Positions 16,700 to 26,581 of a stretch of 64,000 bases of DNA are shown here, piece by piece (the stretch's first letter is position 1; every line of letters starts with the position of its first letter). The stretch lies in assembly GCF_900108115.1 (NCBI RefSeq), contig NZ_FTPU01000008.1, positions 47,289 to 111,288 of the forward strand, read 5' to 3'. The stretch is from Epilithonimonas bovis DSM 19482 (GTDB taxonomy: Bacteria; Bacteroidota; Bacteroidia; Flavobacteriales; Weeksellaceae). The notes below the pieces were generated by a model. It had not been told where the DNA came from. It saw only the letters and a list, made by a program, of their open reading frames with translations, and searched no databases. Both the position numbers and the translations under genes were made by a program.

Positions 16700-17209
16700 A
16701 TGGTGAGCGATACAATTATCAGGTTGATGAACGAACAAATTACGAAAGAGCAATATGCGTCTCAGCTTTATCTTTCTATGAGTGCCTGGTTCTATTCTCA
16801 GGATCTTGAGGGTGTAGCCAATTATTTTCGTGTACAGTCCAAAGAAGAGCTGATGCATGCTGATAAGATGTTTGATTATATCAATAATGTAGGAGGACAA
16901 GTCGTTTTGGATGAGGTTGCGAAGCCACCACACGAATTTTCCGGTGCACAGGATATTTTTGAACAAGCGCTGGAGCACGAGCGGCTGGTTACCAAAAGTA
17001 TCTTCAATATTGTAAAAGCCGCCAATGACGAAGGTGATTTTGCAACCACCAGTTTTTTACAATGGTTTATCAACGAGCAGGTAGAGGAGGAGTCCAGTGC
17101 ATCGCTTTTGGTTACAAAAATTAAAATGGTAAAAGACAATCCTTCTGCACTCTATCTTTTTGATCAGGAGCTGGCTCAGCGGGTTTTTACGCCTGCAGCC
17201 GAGAACTAA
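16700..17209 (+). CDS. ftnA: Ferritin (non-haem iron storage protein)
   Basis: A 24-subunit shell that oxidises and stores iron in the cytoplasm. The 169-residue protein is of normal length and keeps the ferroxidase ligands at the positions expected for bacterial FtnA: Glu17, Glu50, His53 (in SKEELMHA), the glutamate of ALEHE near 94, and the EQVEEE segment near 126-131. It starts with ATG at 16700, shortly after a terminator, so it should have its own promoter; ATATTTG upstream at about 16676-16683 resembles a -7 element. No Fur-like site was identified with confidence. Confidence 0.95.
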   Translation: MVSDTIIRLMNEQITKEQYASQLYLSMSAWFYSQDLEGVANYFRVQSKEELMHADKMFDYINNVGGQVVLDEVAKPPHEFSGAQDIFEQALEHERLVTKSIFNIVKAANDEGDFATTSFLQWFINEQVEEESSASLLVTKIKMVKDNPSALYLFDQELAQRVFTPAAEN

Positions 17210-17307
17210 ATAAAAAAAAATCACAGCTGAAAATAGTTTTAAATTTATATGTTATCAATATTTGTAAATTACTGGCACAAAATGTTTTAACTATTAATCT
17301 TAATGAT

Positions 17308-17343
17308 AAAAATCCCCAAAAGATTATCTTCCGGGGATTTTTC
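17308..17343. terminator. Bidirectional terminator between ferritin and addA-like gene
   Basis: AAAAATCCCC pairs with GGGGATTTTT around a 15-base loop, with A residues before and T residues after the stem. It lies between two convergent genes. Confidence 0.85.
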
Positions 17344-17347
17344 ATTT

Positions 17348-20300
17348 TTAAATATAGATCACATCTGTTTTCAGAACTTTTTTGCCAAAGTGTTCCAGCT
17401 TATCTTTATAAAGCTTTACCTGTTTCCGGTCTTTGGCATTTTCCTCGCCGGTTTTAAAATCAATAATGATATAACCATCCCTGGTCTCTATCAGGCGGTC
17501 TGGGCGGTATGTTTTTGAGCTGCCGTCTTCCGTGGCGAACAATTCCCTTTCATTGATGATTTTCAGGTTTTCTTCAAAATAGGCGGCATACTCTTTCTGA
17601 TGAAGCACAGACTCTATACGCATCAATATAGATTGCTTCTCATCTGCAGAAATAATCCCTTCCAGAAAATAGGAATTAAGAACCTTAGGCAGGTCTTTTT
17701 TCGTTTTTATTTTGGACAGGATCTCATGCGTGAAAATACCAATTCTTACGTGCTCTACGCGGTTTTGGTAACTTTTTGATGTGGTGGCAATCTCTATTCT
17801 GGATGCTTTTTCTGCCTGTTCAGCAATGCTGTTAATACTTTCTGAGAGATAATTTTGTTGCTGTTTTATTTTCTTTTTCCGAATATCTGAGGTAGGGAAA
17901 ATATCGAAAGAATCCTGCGCTTCACCGTTCACTGCCGGTTGGAACTGCATTACAAAATCAAATAATTCCAAATGATTGGCCGTTTTGCCCGGTTTTTCCA
18001 GATAAAGAAAAAGCTGCTCTACAGGCCGCGTGGTTGCTACGTATTGGATGCACAAGCGGTCTATTTTGTTTCGGTAAGAGTTTTCTGAATTAAATTTTGC
18101 CAGATCTTCGTCATAATTTTCCAGTTCGGGTGAAAACTGCGTCAGGATAACGGTTTTCAGTTCATCGTCGCTGTCAAGATCAAACCACTCAGAGAATTTT
18201 TTGTCATTATTTTTATTTTCCATCGGGATAAAAACAACAGGGAATTCAAGCCCTTTTGCCTTATGGATGGTCATAATCTGCACTGCATCAATATTTTCGC
18301 TCGCCTGAATGCTGATTTTTGAAGCCTCATCGTCCCAGTATTTCAGGAATTCTTTTAGTGTTGCTCCCGCATTTTGGGTGTAATTGAAGAGCATTTCCAG
18401 AAAATTAAGAAGAAAATCGGTCTCTTTATTTTCCACAGAAAACTCCTGGACATAATATTCGATAAAGTTATACAGGTTAAGTTGCGGAACATCTTTCTGA
18501 ACCAGTGTGATCTTGTAATGTTCATCGATATAATTCTCTATGTCCTTTTTTGATTCCAGAATTAAAATGTTTCTGATTTCAGAGGTAAAATCATCCATTT
18601 TAATTCTTCCGGAAACATTTAGGTAATACATCATTTTTACCAGAAACTGACGGTTTTTGGGCGTGATGTTCCATTTCAGAAACTCAATGAGCGCCTTGAT
18701 AGTGAAGGACAAATCAAGGGTAAGGCCTTTTTCGGAGATGGTTTTGATGTAGATCTCGTTATTGTTATAATTAACTTTTAAGTTACCCAAAAGCTGAGAA
18801 TAGTTGAAGATATCCGTATTCCCGCGGCAAAGAATTGTGATATCAGAGAATGAAAATCCGTTATCCAGGCATTCCTGGATATCCAGCCGCATCTTTTCGG
18901 CCGAGTCTTCATAAAAAACCGCCTTGGTCGAATTTTCTAACAGATGGATTTTTACGCGGCCTTCCAGATCGGATTGCGCTTTCTGCAGTGCATTTTCGCC
19001 AAAGATTTTCTGATGCTCATCATTAAGGTCTTTTGACATATAATTGTAGAGCTCATTGTTGAACCGGACAATGTTCCGGGCGCTTCTCCAGTTGTACTCC
19101 AGGTTTTCTAAGGTCGCGAATTTTGGTGTGGGTTCTTTGTGATTAATAATGTCCAGCATTAGCGCGCTTTCTCCACCACGGAACCTGTAGATGCTTTGCT
19201 TTGGGTCCCCAACAATCGTGAAACTTGTGTTGTCTGAGGTTATACTGTTGTCACGGAGCGGAAGGAAATTCTGCCATTGCATTGCTGATGTATCCTGAAA
19301 TTCATCAAAAAAATAATGCTGAAACTGAGTGCCTACTTTCTCATAGATAAATGCTGATGGCTCATTTCTGAGGTTTTCATTAATTATAATATTAAATTTA
19401 GACAACAGTACAAGATCATTTTCTTCTTCAATTTCCAACAATTTTTTCTGGATATCCGCATTCACTTTCAGAGGGAGAATAGCTTCCAGCACTTTTTCTT
19501 TTTTAAGTGTATTGATGTACAGATCTATGATTTCCCGGCGCCATCCAATGAGCTGGGGCAGCACCTCCTCAATATTGTTTTGCTTTGCCTTTGCCTTTCC
19601 TGATGCACCTTTCATAAAATTGGTGAGAGCCGATTCTTCATTGGCCGGAAACGGGAAACCATCTCTTCTCTTGCCATAAAAATCATCAGCTTTTTGAAAA
19701 AAGCCACCCAATCCATTTCTACCCTGTGCAAAATCCTCAATATCAATATCACGGTTTTTTATTAATTCCAGAGCCTGCTTTGCAAGATTTGACGCCTGTA
19801 TTTTGTTATCAGTAATCTTTTTCCGCAGTTCAATCTTCTTGCGTTCATAAGCCTGCCACTCAAAATCTTTGTTGTCCTGCAAAGGCTGATAATGCACATC
19901 GCTCACAAATTTTTTGGCCGAATTGTATAATGTTTGGTTCAGGTTGACGCGTTCATTATTATCAAGGTTATAATTGACAAAATCCATAAAAGCGTCCGAA
20001 ACGGTGTCATCTTCACCAATCTCGTCCAGCATTTTATCTACCGCTTCTATCAGGTAAGGCTCCGACTGGATCTCCAGATTAAAATTCTGAGCCAGACCAA
20101 GTTCGTACGAAAAACTCTTTACCAGCCGGGAATTGAACTTGTCAATTGTCCCTATATTAAGTGTAGAGTAGTGGTGCAGGATATAATCCAGCACTTTTTG
20201 TGACCGGTGATGAAGATCTTCAAGCGTAACTCTGTATCCTTTTTCTTTCAAAGCCAGCTGAATGTTTTTGAGATCGTTGTTTTGTGCATAATGGTCCTTT

Positions 20301-20497
20301 ACAAATTCGCCAAGGTAGAAGAGGATTCTTTCCTTCATCTCGTTTGCGGCTTTGTTGGTAAAAGTTAATGCGAGTATATTCCTGATAGCATCAGGTTGAT
20401 TGGGAAACCGCAGGCAAATCATTAATAACCTTTGTACCAGCGTATAAGTTTTGCCAGAGCCGGCAGATGCATTGATGACGGAATAAGTGTTTTGCAT
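17348..20497 (-). CDS. UvrD/Rep-type helicase-nuclease, AddA-like (RecB family)
   Basis: A 1049-residue helicase with a C-terminal nuclease, of the kind that processes double-strand breaks for RecA loading. The helicase motifs are Walker A ASAGSGKT at residues 10-17, motif II FDEFQDTSAMQW, motif III VGDPKQSIYRFRGG, motif V TIHKAKGLEFPVV and motif VI YVATTRPVEQL. The last 60 residues hold a RecB-type nuclease core (YRPDRLI, then IIDFKTG and QVKLYKDKL), so nuclease activity appears intact. The ATG at 20497 gives the usual N-terminus; an upstream in-frame ATG at 20557 adds 20 atypical residues. The expected AddB partner is not in the window. It follows rnhB on the same strand. Confidence 0.88.
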   Translation of the reverse strand: MQNTYSVINASAGSGKTYTLVQRLLMICLRFPNQPDAIRNILALTFTNKAANEMKERILFYLGEFVKDHYAQNNDLKNIQLALKEKGYRVTLEDLHHRSQKVLDYILHHYSTLNIGTIDKFNSRLVKSFSYELGLAQNFNLEIQSEPYLIEAVDKMLDEIGEDDTVSDAFMDFVNYNLDNNERVNLNQTLYNSAKKFVSDVHYQPLQDNKDFEWQAYERKKIELRKKITDNKIQASNLAKQALELIKNRDIDIEDFAQGRNGLGGFFQKADDFYGKRRDGFPFPANEESALTNFMKGASGKAKAKQNNIEEVLPQLIGWRREIIDLYINTLKKEKVLEAILPLKVNADIQKKLLEIEEENDLVLLSKFNIIINENLRNEPSAFIYEKVGTQFQHYFFDEFQDTSAMQWQNFLPLRDNSITSDNTSFTIVGDPKQSIYRFRGGESALMLDIINHKEPTPKFATLENLEYNWRSARNIVRFNNELYNYMSKDLNDEHQKIFGENALQKAQSDLEGRVKIHLLENSTKAVFYEDSAEKMRLDIQECLDNGFSFSDITILCRGNTDIFNYSQLLGNLKVNYNNNEIYIKTISEKGLTLDLSFTIKALIEFLKWNITPKNRQFLVKMMYYLNVSGRIKMDDFTSEIRNILILESKKDIENYIDEHYKITLVQKDVPQLNLYNFIEYYVQEFSVENKETDFLLNFLEMLFNYTQNAGATLKEFLKYWDDEASKISIQASENIDAVQIMTIHKAKGLEFPVVFIPMENKNNDKKFSEWFDLDSDDELKTVILTQFSPELENYDEDLAKFNSENSYRNKIDRLCIQYVATTRPVEQLFLYLEKPGKTANHLELFDFVMQFQPAVNGEAQDSFDIFPTSDIRKKKIKQQQNYLSESINSIAEQAEKASRIEIATTSKSYQNRVEHVRIGIFTHEILSKIKTKKDLPKVLNSYFLEGIISADEKQSILMRIESVLHQKEYAAYFEENLKIINERELFATEDGSSKTYRPDRLIETRDGYIIIDFKTGEENAKDRKQVKLYKDKLEHFGKKVLKTDVIYI

Positions 20498-20578
20498 AAT
20501 AACAAATATAACGGAAAAGAATGAATATTGATAGACGTAGAGCACTTCAAAAAACAATGACGCTATAATTATATGCCA

Positions 20579-20620
20579 GTCTATTATCTATCCGTCTATT
20601 ATCTGTCCATCTACAATCTA
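20579..20620. repeat. 15-bp tandem repeat at the 3' end of rnhB
   Basis: GTCTATTATCTATCC (20579-20593) is followed at once by GTCTATTATCTGTCC (20594-20608) and a degenerate third unit that runs into the rnhB stop codon. It probably arose by slippage, and no function is evident. Confidence 0.7.
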
Positions 20621-21217
20621 TTCTTCGATGTCTATATCGTAATCCAGCCGGAACGACCGCCTGTGATGGATGTTGGGTCCGTATTTTTTCAAAGCCCGCT
20701 GATGGGTTTTGGTACAATAACCGAAATTGGTATTCCAACCATATTCTGGAAACTCATCGTGAAGTTTTATCATTAAGTTATCACGATAGTTTTTCGCAAG
20801 AATTGACGCTGCTGCAATTGAAAGATATTTGCTGTCACCTTTGATAACACATTGGTGCGGGATATAATTATAAGGATGAAACCGGTTTCCATCTACAAGA
20901 ATTAATTCTGGTCTGTTCTGTAATTGGTCAAGCGCCAGATGCATCGCATGGATGCTAGCATTGAGAATGTTATGTTCATCTATAAATGCAGGAGGCAGCT
21001 CTGCAATAGCAAACTCAACGGCGTTTTCCCTTATATAAAGATCAAGACTCTGTCTGGTTTTATAATTTAACGTTTTAGAATCATTAACTAAATTTTGCTT
21101 AAATTTTTTATTGACAATTACAGCCGCAGCCACAACCGGCCCGGCCAGGCATCCTCTGCCAACCTCATCACATCCGGCTTCTATATAGATTTTTGAAAAA
21201 GATTTTTTTAAGGGCAT
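20618..21217 (-). CDS. rnhB: Ribonuclease HII
   Basis: Cleaves the RNA strand of RNA-DNA hybrids and starts removal of single ribonucleotides from DNA, in the cytoplasm. The core starts with GCDEVGRGCLAGPV, the family signature that carries two of the four acidic catalytic residues; further acidic residues sit in LILVDGNRF and in the KGDSKYLSIAAASILAK segment, which also binds the hybrid. From the ATG at 21217 it has 199 residues, the normal size; an in-frame ATG at 21295 would add 26 residues without counterpart. It precedes the addA-like gene by about 120 bp, so co-transcription of two genome-maintenance genes is plausible. Confidence 0.94.
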   Translation of the reverse strand: MPLKKSFSKIYIEAGCDEVGRGCLAGPVVAAAVIVNKKFKQNLVNDSKTLNYKTRQSLDLYIRENAVEFAIAELPPAFIDEHNILNASIHAMHLALDQLQNRPELILVDGNRFHPYNYIPHQCVIKGDSKYLSIAAASILAKNYRDNLMIKLHDEFPEYGWNTNFGYCTKTHQRALKKYGPNIHHRRSFRLDYDIDIEE

Positions 21218-21377
21218 AACTATAAGAGGGTGCAAAGTTACCCAATAATTTGATAAAATTGTGTTTAGCATATTTTCTAAATTTTGTGATTTCATGTTTA
21301 GAGTCGATAATTTTACCTGTATTTTAATATAGAATTTGATATTTATTCTGATAAATTATCACTTATGAAAAAAAAAC

Positions 21378-21408
21378 TTGTGAGTGTTAAAATTATTTAA
21401 CATTTTTG
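21378..21408 (+). promoter_or_regulatory. Predicted promoter of SusCD pair A
   Basis: TTG at 21378-21380 and CATTTTTG at 21401-21408 are separated by 20 bases, matching the Bacteroidota -33 TTG / -7 TAnnTTTG layout with one mismatch. Transcription would start near 21415, about 20 bases before the susC ATG at 21435, so the earlier in-frame ATG at 21384 would not be transcribed. Confidence 0.6.
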
Positions 21409-21434
21409 CCGTATTGATTAATAAAAATTTTGAT

Positions 21435-24374
21435 ATGAATGTTAAACTAAAAGTTTTAAGTGCTGGTGTTCTATTTTTTACAGGACAGGCGCTTATGGCC
21501 CAAAAGACCGATACTGCAAAGGTTTCTAATATAGAAGAAGTAGTAGTGGTTGCTTATGGGACACAAAAGAAGGAGACGTTGGTAGGTTCAAATACTCAGA
21601 TTTCTGCAAGCCAAATTGCTGACAGACCAATTTCCAATGTTTTGCAAGCAATTGATGGTGCTAGCCCAGGCGTTAAAATTAGTACTAGTACAGGGCAGCC
21701 AGGTAGCTCGCCATCCATACAGATCAGAGGTATTGGCTCTTACAATATTTCAACTGCTCCACTGTATATTGTTGATGGCGTAATATATACAGGATCTTTA
21801 AATGCAATCAATCCTGATGATATTTCATCTATGAACATCTTAAAGGATGCCGCATCTACTTCATTATATGGTTCCAGTGCAGCCAATGGGGTTGTTTTGA
21901 TTACTACTAAAAAAGGCCGTAGGAATTCAAATACCCTAAATTTTGGAATGTCTACTGGTTATGTTTCCAGATCTATTCCTGAATATGACAGAGTAAATGC
22001 TTACCAATACTATCCGTTGGTATGGGAGTCTATCAGAAATGGCAGACTTACTACTGGTGCAAGTACTACTGTAGCTGCAGCAAATGCTTATGCTAGTGCC
22101 AATTTAATTTCAGATGTCCTTAAAACTAATGTTTTTAATGTAGCTGATGGGGTACTGGTTACTGATGGGGTTTTAAACCCTAATGCCGCTTTAAAATATA
22201 CTGACCTAGACTGGCAAAAAGCATTGATAAAAAGTGGTTTCAGACAAAATTATGATTTAAATTACAGTGGTGGTAGTGATAAAACGACATACTATGCATC
22301 GGTAGGTTATACCAAAGAAACCGGGTATATTTTAAAATCAGATTTTGAAAGATTTAATGCAAAAGTTGCAGTAGACTCTCAAGTTAAAAACTGGTTGAAA
22401 GTAGGTGTTAATTTAACAGGAACTTCATCCAACGGAAATAACTCCGTAGATGGTGCCAATAATAATTCTTCATACATCAATCCATACTCATGGACAAGAA
22501 CTATGGGTCCAATTTATTCTCCATATGCTCACGATCCAATTTCCAACGCCACCTTGTATGATGCCGCCGGAAATGTTATATATGATGCAGGAAGCAACAG
22601 AGGAGTCAGTGCAGCAGCAGGGCGTAATGTTATTTGGGAAACTTTGTTAAATAGAGATATTTCTAAAAATTATTATATTATCTCTAGATCTTATGCAGAG
22701 ATTAAATTTGATAAGTATCTAACATTAACAACTAATGTAGGTTATGATATAAGAAACAATAAGAGAAACCAATACACAAACAAACTTATTGGTGATGCAG
22801 CTCCTGCTGGTGCAGCCGAAATTAGTACCTTTACTGAGCAAACGCTTACTTGGAATCAATTGTTAAATTACAAAAGAAGTTTTGGTAGTCACAGCTTTGA
22901 TGTTCTTGTGGGACATGAGAATTATAAATATATTTATGAATACATGGATGGCTACAAGCAGGGACAAGTAGCTGATAATAATTATGACCTTACTAATTTT
23001 GTAACCACAACATCTTTAACATCTCAAACAGATAATTATAGAAAAGAAGGTGCTTTTGGTAGATTTAATTATGATTTTGCTTCCAAATATATTCTTTCAG
23101 CTTCCATTAGATGGGACGGATCTTCCCGTTTTGCGCCAGATACTAGATGGAATTCTTTTTGGTCAGTTGGGGCTGGTTGGAGAGCTAAGGGAGAAAACTT
23201 CTTGAAAAATGTAAATTTTGTTGATGAACTAAAAATAAGAGGTTCGTATGGTGAGGTTGGTAATGATATCGCGAATAATTATTACTTGTATAAAAGTAAT
23301 TATGCTTTAGGATATAATAATGCTAATGAAGCAGGGATTTTGTTTGATCTCTTAGCAGATCCGTTAGTTACTTGGGAGGCAAACAGACAGTATGATGCTG
23401 CAATTGATTTTGGTTTTTGGAATAAGAGAATTACTGGTACTGCAGAGTATTATAAGAGAAATACAGATGGACTATTATTTGCTAAACCACTACCTGTTTC
23501 TGCAGGGGTTCCAGGAAGTACAATTCTTCAAAACTTAGGCAATATGTACAATCAGGGATATGAATTCTCTTTGAATGTTGACGTTATCAGAAAATCTAAT
23601 TTTGGATGGAGTATTAATGGAAATGCTTCTACATTGAAAAATAGATTTACCAAGTTGCCAGATGGTCAAACAGAAATTATTAATGGCACGAAAAAAATCA
23701 TGGTTGATCACTCTATCTATGATTACTGGTTGAGACAATGGTACGGTGTTGATGCTGCAGATGGTTCACCATTATTCTTAGTTGCAGATGCTTATGCAAA
23801 CACGACTGCTTCTGATATAAGAACTGTAAATGGCACATTGGTAACTACCAATTATGCAAAAGCAAAATATGATTATTCCGGAACGGCAATTCCTGATTTA
23901 TTTGGATCTTTTGGAACAACAGTCCGTTTTAAAAATCTAAGTTTCAGTACTATGTTCACTTATCAGATTGGTGGTAAAACATATGATAGTAACTATGCTT
24001 CCCTAATGTCATCTTACACACAAGGTGGTGCTTTAAGCACTGATATCTTAAACAGATGGACAACACCAGGGCAAATAACAGATGTTCCTGCTCTTAACTC
24101 ATCTACATATACTAATTCTGATGTTGCAAGTACAAGATGGTTGGTAAAATCAGATTTTATAAGCTGGAGACAGGCAACAATATCATATAATCTTAACAAA
24201 GATTATATTGATCAATTTGGATTTACAGCATTTAAGCTCTTCTTATCAGGAGAAAATCTTTGGAGCAAAACCGCCCGCAAAGGATTAGAGCCAACTCAAT
24301 CTTTTAGCGGAACCACCACCAACAGATATACACCTGCAAGAATTATTACCATAGGTCTTAATGTATCATTCTAA
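21435..24374 (+). CDS. SusC/RagA family TonB-linked outer-membrane protein (pair A)
   Basis: A TonB-dependent barrel that imports oligomers through the outer membrane with its SusD lid. The 979 residues comprise a signal peptide (VLSAGVLFFTGQALMAQ), a TonB-box-like IEEVVVVAYGTQKKE, a plug (ISNVLQAIDGASPGVKI ... QIRGIGSYN ... LYIVDGVIY ... SSMNILKDAASTSLYGSSAANGVVLITTKKG) and a long barrel ending in phenylalanine (LNVSF), the outer-membrane assembly signal. The carboxypeptidase-D-like regulatory domain that usually precedes the plug in Bacteroides SusC is absent. The gene is followed by its susD partner after 10 bp. The substrate is unknown; no hydrolase is encoded nearby. Confidence 0.93.
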   Translation: MNVKLKVLSAGVLFFTGQALMAQKTDTAKVSNIEEVVVVAYGTQKKETLVGSNTQISASQIADRPISNVLQAIDGASPGVKISTSTGQPGSSPSIQIRGIGSYNISTAPLYIVDGVIYTGSLNAINPDDISSMNILKDAASTSLYGSSAANGVVLITTKKGRRNSNTLNFGMSTGYVSRSIPEYDRVNAYQYYPLVWESIRNGRLTTGASTTVAAANAYASANLISDVLKTNVFNVADGVLVTDGVLNPNAALKYTDLDWQKALIKSGFRQNYDLNYSGGSDKTTYYASVGYTKETGYILKSDFERFNAKVAVDSQVKNWLKVGVNLTGTSSNGNNSVDGANNNSSYINPYSWTRTMGPIYSPYAHDPISNATLYDAAGNVIYDAGSNRGVSAAAGRNVIWETLLNRDISKNYYIISRSYAEIKFDKYLTLTTNVGYDIRNNKRNQYTNKLIGDAAPAGAAEISTFTEQTLTWNQLLNYKRSFGSHSFDVLVGHENYKYIYEYMDGYKQGQVADNNYDLTNFVTTTSLTSQTDNYRKEGAFGRFNYDFASKYILSASIRWDGSSRFAPDTRWNSFWSVGAGWRAKGENFLKNVNFVDELKIRGSYGEVGNDIANNYYLYKSNYALGYNNANEAGILFDLLADPLVTWEANRQYDAAIDFGFWNKRITGTAEYYKRNTDGLLFAKPLPVSAGVPGSTILQNLGNMYNQGYEFSLNVDVIRKSNFGWSINGNASTLKNRFTKLPDGQTEIINGTKKIMVDHSIYDYWLRQWYGVDAADGSPLFLVADAYANTTASDIRTVNGTLVTTNYAKAKYDYSGTAIPDLFGSFGTTVRFKNLSFSTMFTYQIGGKTYDSNYASLMSSYTQGGALSTDILNRWTTPGQITDVPALNSSTYTNSDVASTRWLVKSDFISWRQATISYNLNKDYIDQFGFTAFKLFLSGENLWSKTARKGLEPTQSFSGTTTNRYTPARIITIGLNVSF

Positions 24375-24384
24375 AAATAATATA

Positions 24385-25899
24385 ATGAAATTAATAAATA
24401 AAAAAATAAAAAATCTCTTCATAGGTGCTTTATCAGTATTCACAATAGCTACTGTGAATTCTTGTAGTAGTGATTATTTTGATACTAATCCAACGGATGC
24501 AGTGTCGGATGCAGAAGCTTTCTCTACTGCAGACAATGTTATGGCTATAGTCAACGGTATGATTAGAAATATGTACTATAGGCAAAATAGTAATCAGGGC
24601 CAAGCCGGGCAAAGTGGGATTATGATAATGATGGATGCTTTAGGAGAAGATTTGGTTTTTCCTTCTACCGGTAATGGCTGGTATCTATCAACTGTAAGAT
24701 GGCAAGATCAGATCAATGAAAATGGCGCTAATGACCTTTTTCCTTATCAATTCTATTATGCACTCATAAGAAATGCTAATTTAATTATACAAAACGCACC
24801 GAGGGTACCTGCAAATACCACCTCAGATGCTTTGACGATTAAAAAAGCTACTGGAGAAGCCTATGCTTTTCGTGCATTCTCATATTATATGCTGGTTCAG
24901 TTATATGGTAAAAGATATGTTGCCGGTAGTACTAATTCCCAGAATGGTGTGCCTTTACGTTTAACCGTTGACGAAGCTCCAATGAAAAGAAATACAGTTG
25001 AAGAAGTTTATACTCAAATCAATCAGGATTTGGATACATCCTTAACTTATCTTAAAGGTACTAGCAGAGCTGTCAAATCACATTTTAACGAAAGTGTCGT
25101 GCGAGGTTTGATCGCAAGGGTTGCATTAACGCAAGGTAATTATACTTTAGCAGCAGAACAGGCTAAAAAAGCAAGAACAGGTTTTGCACTCATGTCTAAC
25201 ACAGCTTATACATCAGGGTTCAATACGTTGGAAGGTAATGCTGAATGGATGTGGGGAAGTACTATTATTTCTGAACAAACAGATTATTTTGGGAATTTCG
25301 GAGCATATATGTCTAGAAACTATAATTCCACCAATATCAGAAAAGCTCCTAAGGCTATTAACAGTGCGCTTTATGCAAAATTTCCTGCAACAGATATCAG
25401 AACAAAGAATTTTGACCCAACCGGTGAACATACTTCTTTAGGATTGCCGAAAACGTATTCAAAATTTCCTTATACCAGTCAAAAATTCTTAGCAGTCAGT
25501 CAATCAGACAGTAGATGTGATGTTCCTTTTATGAGATCAGCGGAAATGTATCTGATTGAGGCAGAGGCTTTAGCAAAATCTGGTAAAGAAACTGAGTCTA
25601 AAAAGGTTTTTAACGAGTTTGCTAAGAACAGGAACCCTTCATATGCCGGCGCTACAACAACTGGTGATGCCTATATAAGTGAAATTTTATTAAGCAGGAG
25701 ACTAGAGTTGTGGGGCGAAGGCTTTAGGTTTTTAGATCTTAAGAGATTGAATGCTGATCTTGACAGGACAGGAGCTAATCACAATTCTACAGTTGTAAAT
25801 AATGTGATGACTGTTTCTAACACTGACAAAAGATGGGAATATTTGATCCCGCGAAAAGAAATTAATGCTAATCCACTTATAGAACAAAATCCACTTTAG
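24385..25899 (+). CDS. SusD/RagB family surface lipoprotein (pair A)
   Basis: The substrate-capturing lid for the SusC-like barrel encoded just upstream. It has 504 residues and a lipoprotein signal peptide with the acylated Cys27 in TVNSCSSDYFD; the SSDYFD after the cysteine resembles the surface-export signal of Bacteroidota lipoproteins. The TPR-rich SusD core (ATGEAYAFRAFSYYMLVQLYG; AEMYLIEAEALAKSGKE) and the C-terminal RRLELWGEGFRFLDLKRL and YLIPRKEINANPLIEQNP are typical. The ATG at 24385, just after the susC stop, is chosen over one at 24361 that overlaps susC and lacks signal character. A terminator follows. Confidence 0.93.
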   Translation: MKLINKKIKNLFIGALSVFTIATVNSCSSDYFDTNPTDAVSDAEAFSTADNVMAIVNGMIRNMYYRQNSNQGQAGQSGIMIMMDALGEDLVFPSTGNGWYLSTVRWQDQINENGANDLFPYQFYYALIRNANLIIQNAPRVPANTTSDALTIKKATGEAYAFRAFSYYMLVQLYGKRYVAGSTNSQNGVPLRLTVDEAPMKRNTVEEVYTQINQDLDTSLTYLKGTSRAVKSHFNESVVRGLIARVALTQGNYTLAAEQAKKARTGFALMSNTAYTSGFNTLEGNAEWMWGSTIISEQTDYFGNFGAYMSRNYNSTNIRKAPKAINSALYAKFPATDIRTKNFDPTGEHTSLGLPKTYSKFPYTSQKFLAVSQSDSRCDVPFMRSAEMYLIEAEALAKSGKETESKKVFNEFAKNRNPSYAGATTTGDAYISEILLSRRLELWGEGFRFLDLKRLNADLDRTGANHNSTVVNNVMTVSNTDKRWEYLIPRKEINANPLIEQNPL

Positions 25900-25923
25900 T
25901 TTCTATATCAAACTAAGTTCATT

Positions 25924-25956
25924 CAAAGCTGTCTCAAAATTGAGATGGCTTTTTTA
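25924..25956 (+). terminator. Intrinsic terminator after SusCD pair A
   Basis: AAAGCTGTCTCA pairs with TGAGATGGCTTT (one G-U pair) around an AAAT loop, followed by T residues. Confidence 0.8.
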
Positions 25957-26522
25957 TTTAACAGCATAAATATGGATTAGAAAGCCTTTTAAGTTTTATA
26001 CACGGTTTCTGATGAATGCATAGTATTAAATTTTTTCCAAGAAAAATTTAATACCTATTTATTACCAAAGTATTTCTCTTAAAGAGCATTCTGTAAAATA
26101 GATTCTAGAAATCTAATACTTAAGTTTTTCCAGTTTAAATATTATTATATAAAAATCAATAATTGTAGGTGAAAAAAATTGATTATTTAAAGCAATAAAT
26201 GTTATGAAACTTTTTCTCGTAGCTTGTATACCGTAGAATTAAGATAGATGAATACATTTTTGGGCCAGTCGAATGAGGGTAACTTAAGTTCGAATTTATC
26301 TTCTTATAAAACTTTATTAGGTATGGTAAAACATCCGACCTAAAATGGACCGCTTTTGTAATATTATTAAAAACCTGGTTTTTGATTAAATTGCATTTAG
26401 AAAATATTACTGAAAGCTATTTTATATAGTTACTATTTAAAGCTTTTTCAAGGTCTACTCTATATGATTTTAGAATTCCACTTTACACAACAGGAATTGA
26501 AAGTTATTAAATTATATAGAAT
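25957..26522. other. Gene-free AT-rich spacer between SusCD pairs A and B
   Basis: No convincing gene on either strand. The only structure I see is the perfect hairpin at 26023-26054. Confidence 0.6.
26023..26054. repeat. Isolated perfect 13-bp hairpin
   Basis: GTATTAAATTTTT at 26023-26035 and AAAAATTTAATAC at 26042-26054 are exact reverse complements around TCCAAG. It does not directly follow a gene, and the stem is AT-rich. Confidence 0.6.
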
Positions 26523-26558
26523 TAAAAAAAACAGGCTGTCCAAATTAGGCAGCCTGCT
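26523..26558 (-). terminator. Intrinsic terminator after SusCD pair B (minus strand)
   Basis: Read on the minus strand, CAGGCTG ... CAGCCTG forms the stem and is followed by eight T. It lies just past the stop of the minus-strand susD. Confidence 0.85.
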
Positions 26559-26581
26559 TGCAAATATTATCGAAAACTTAA

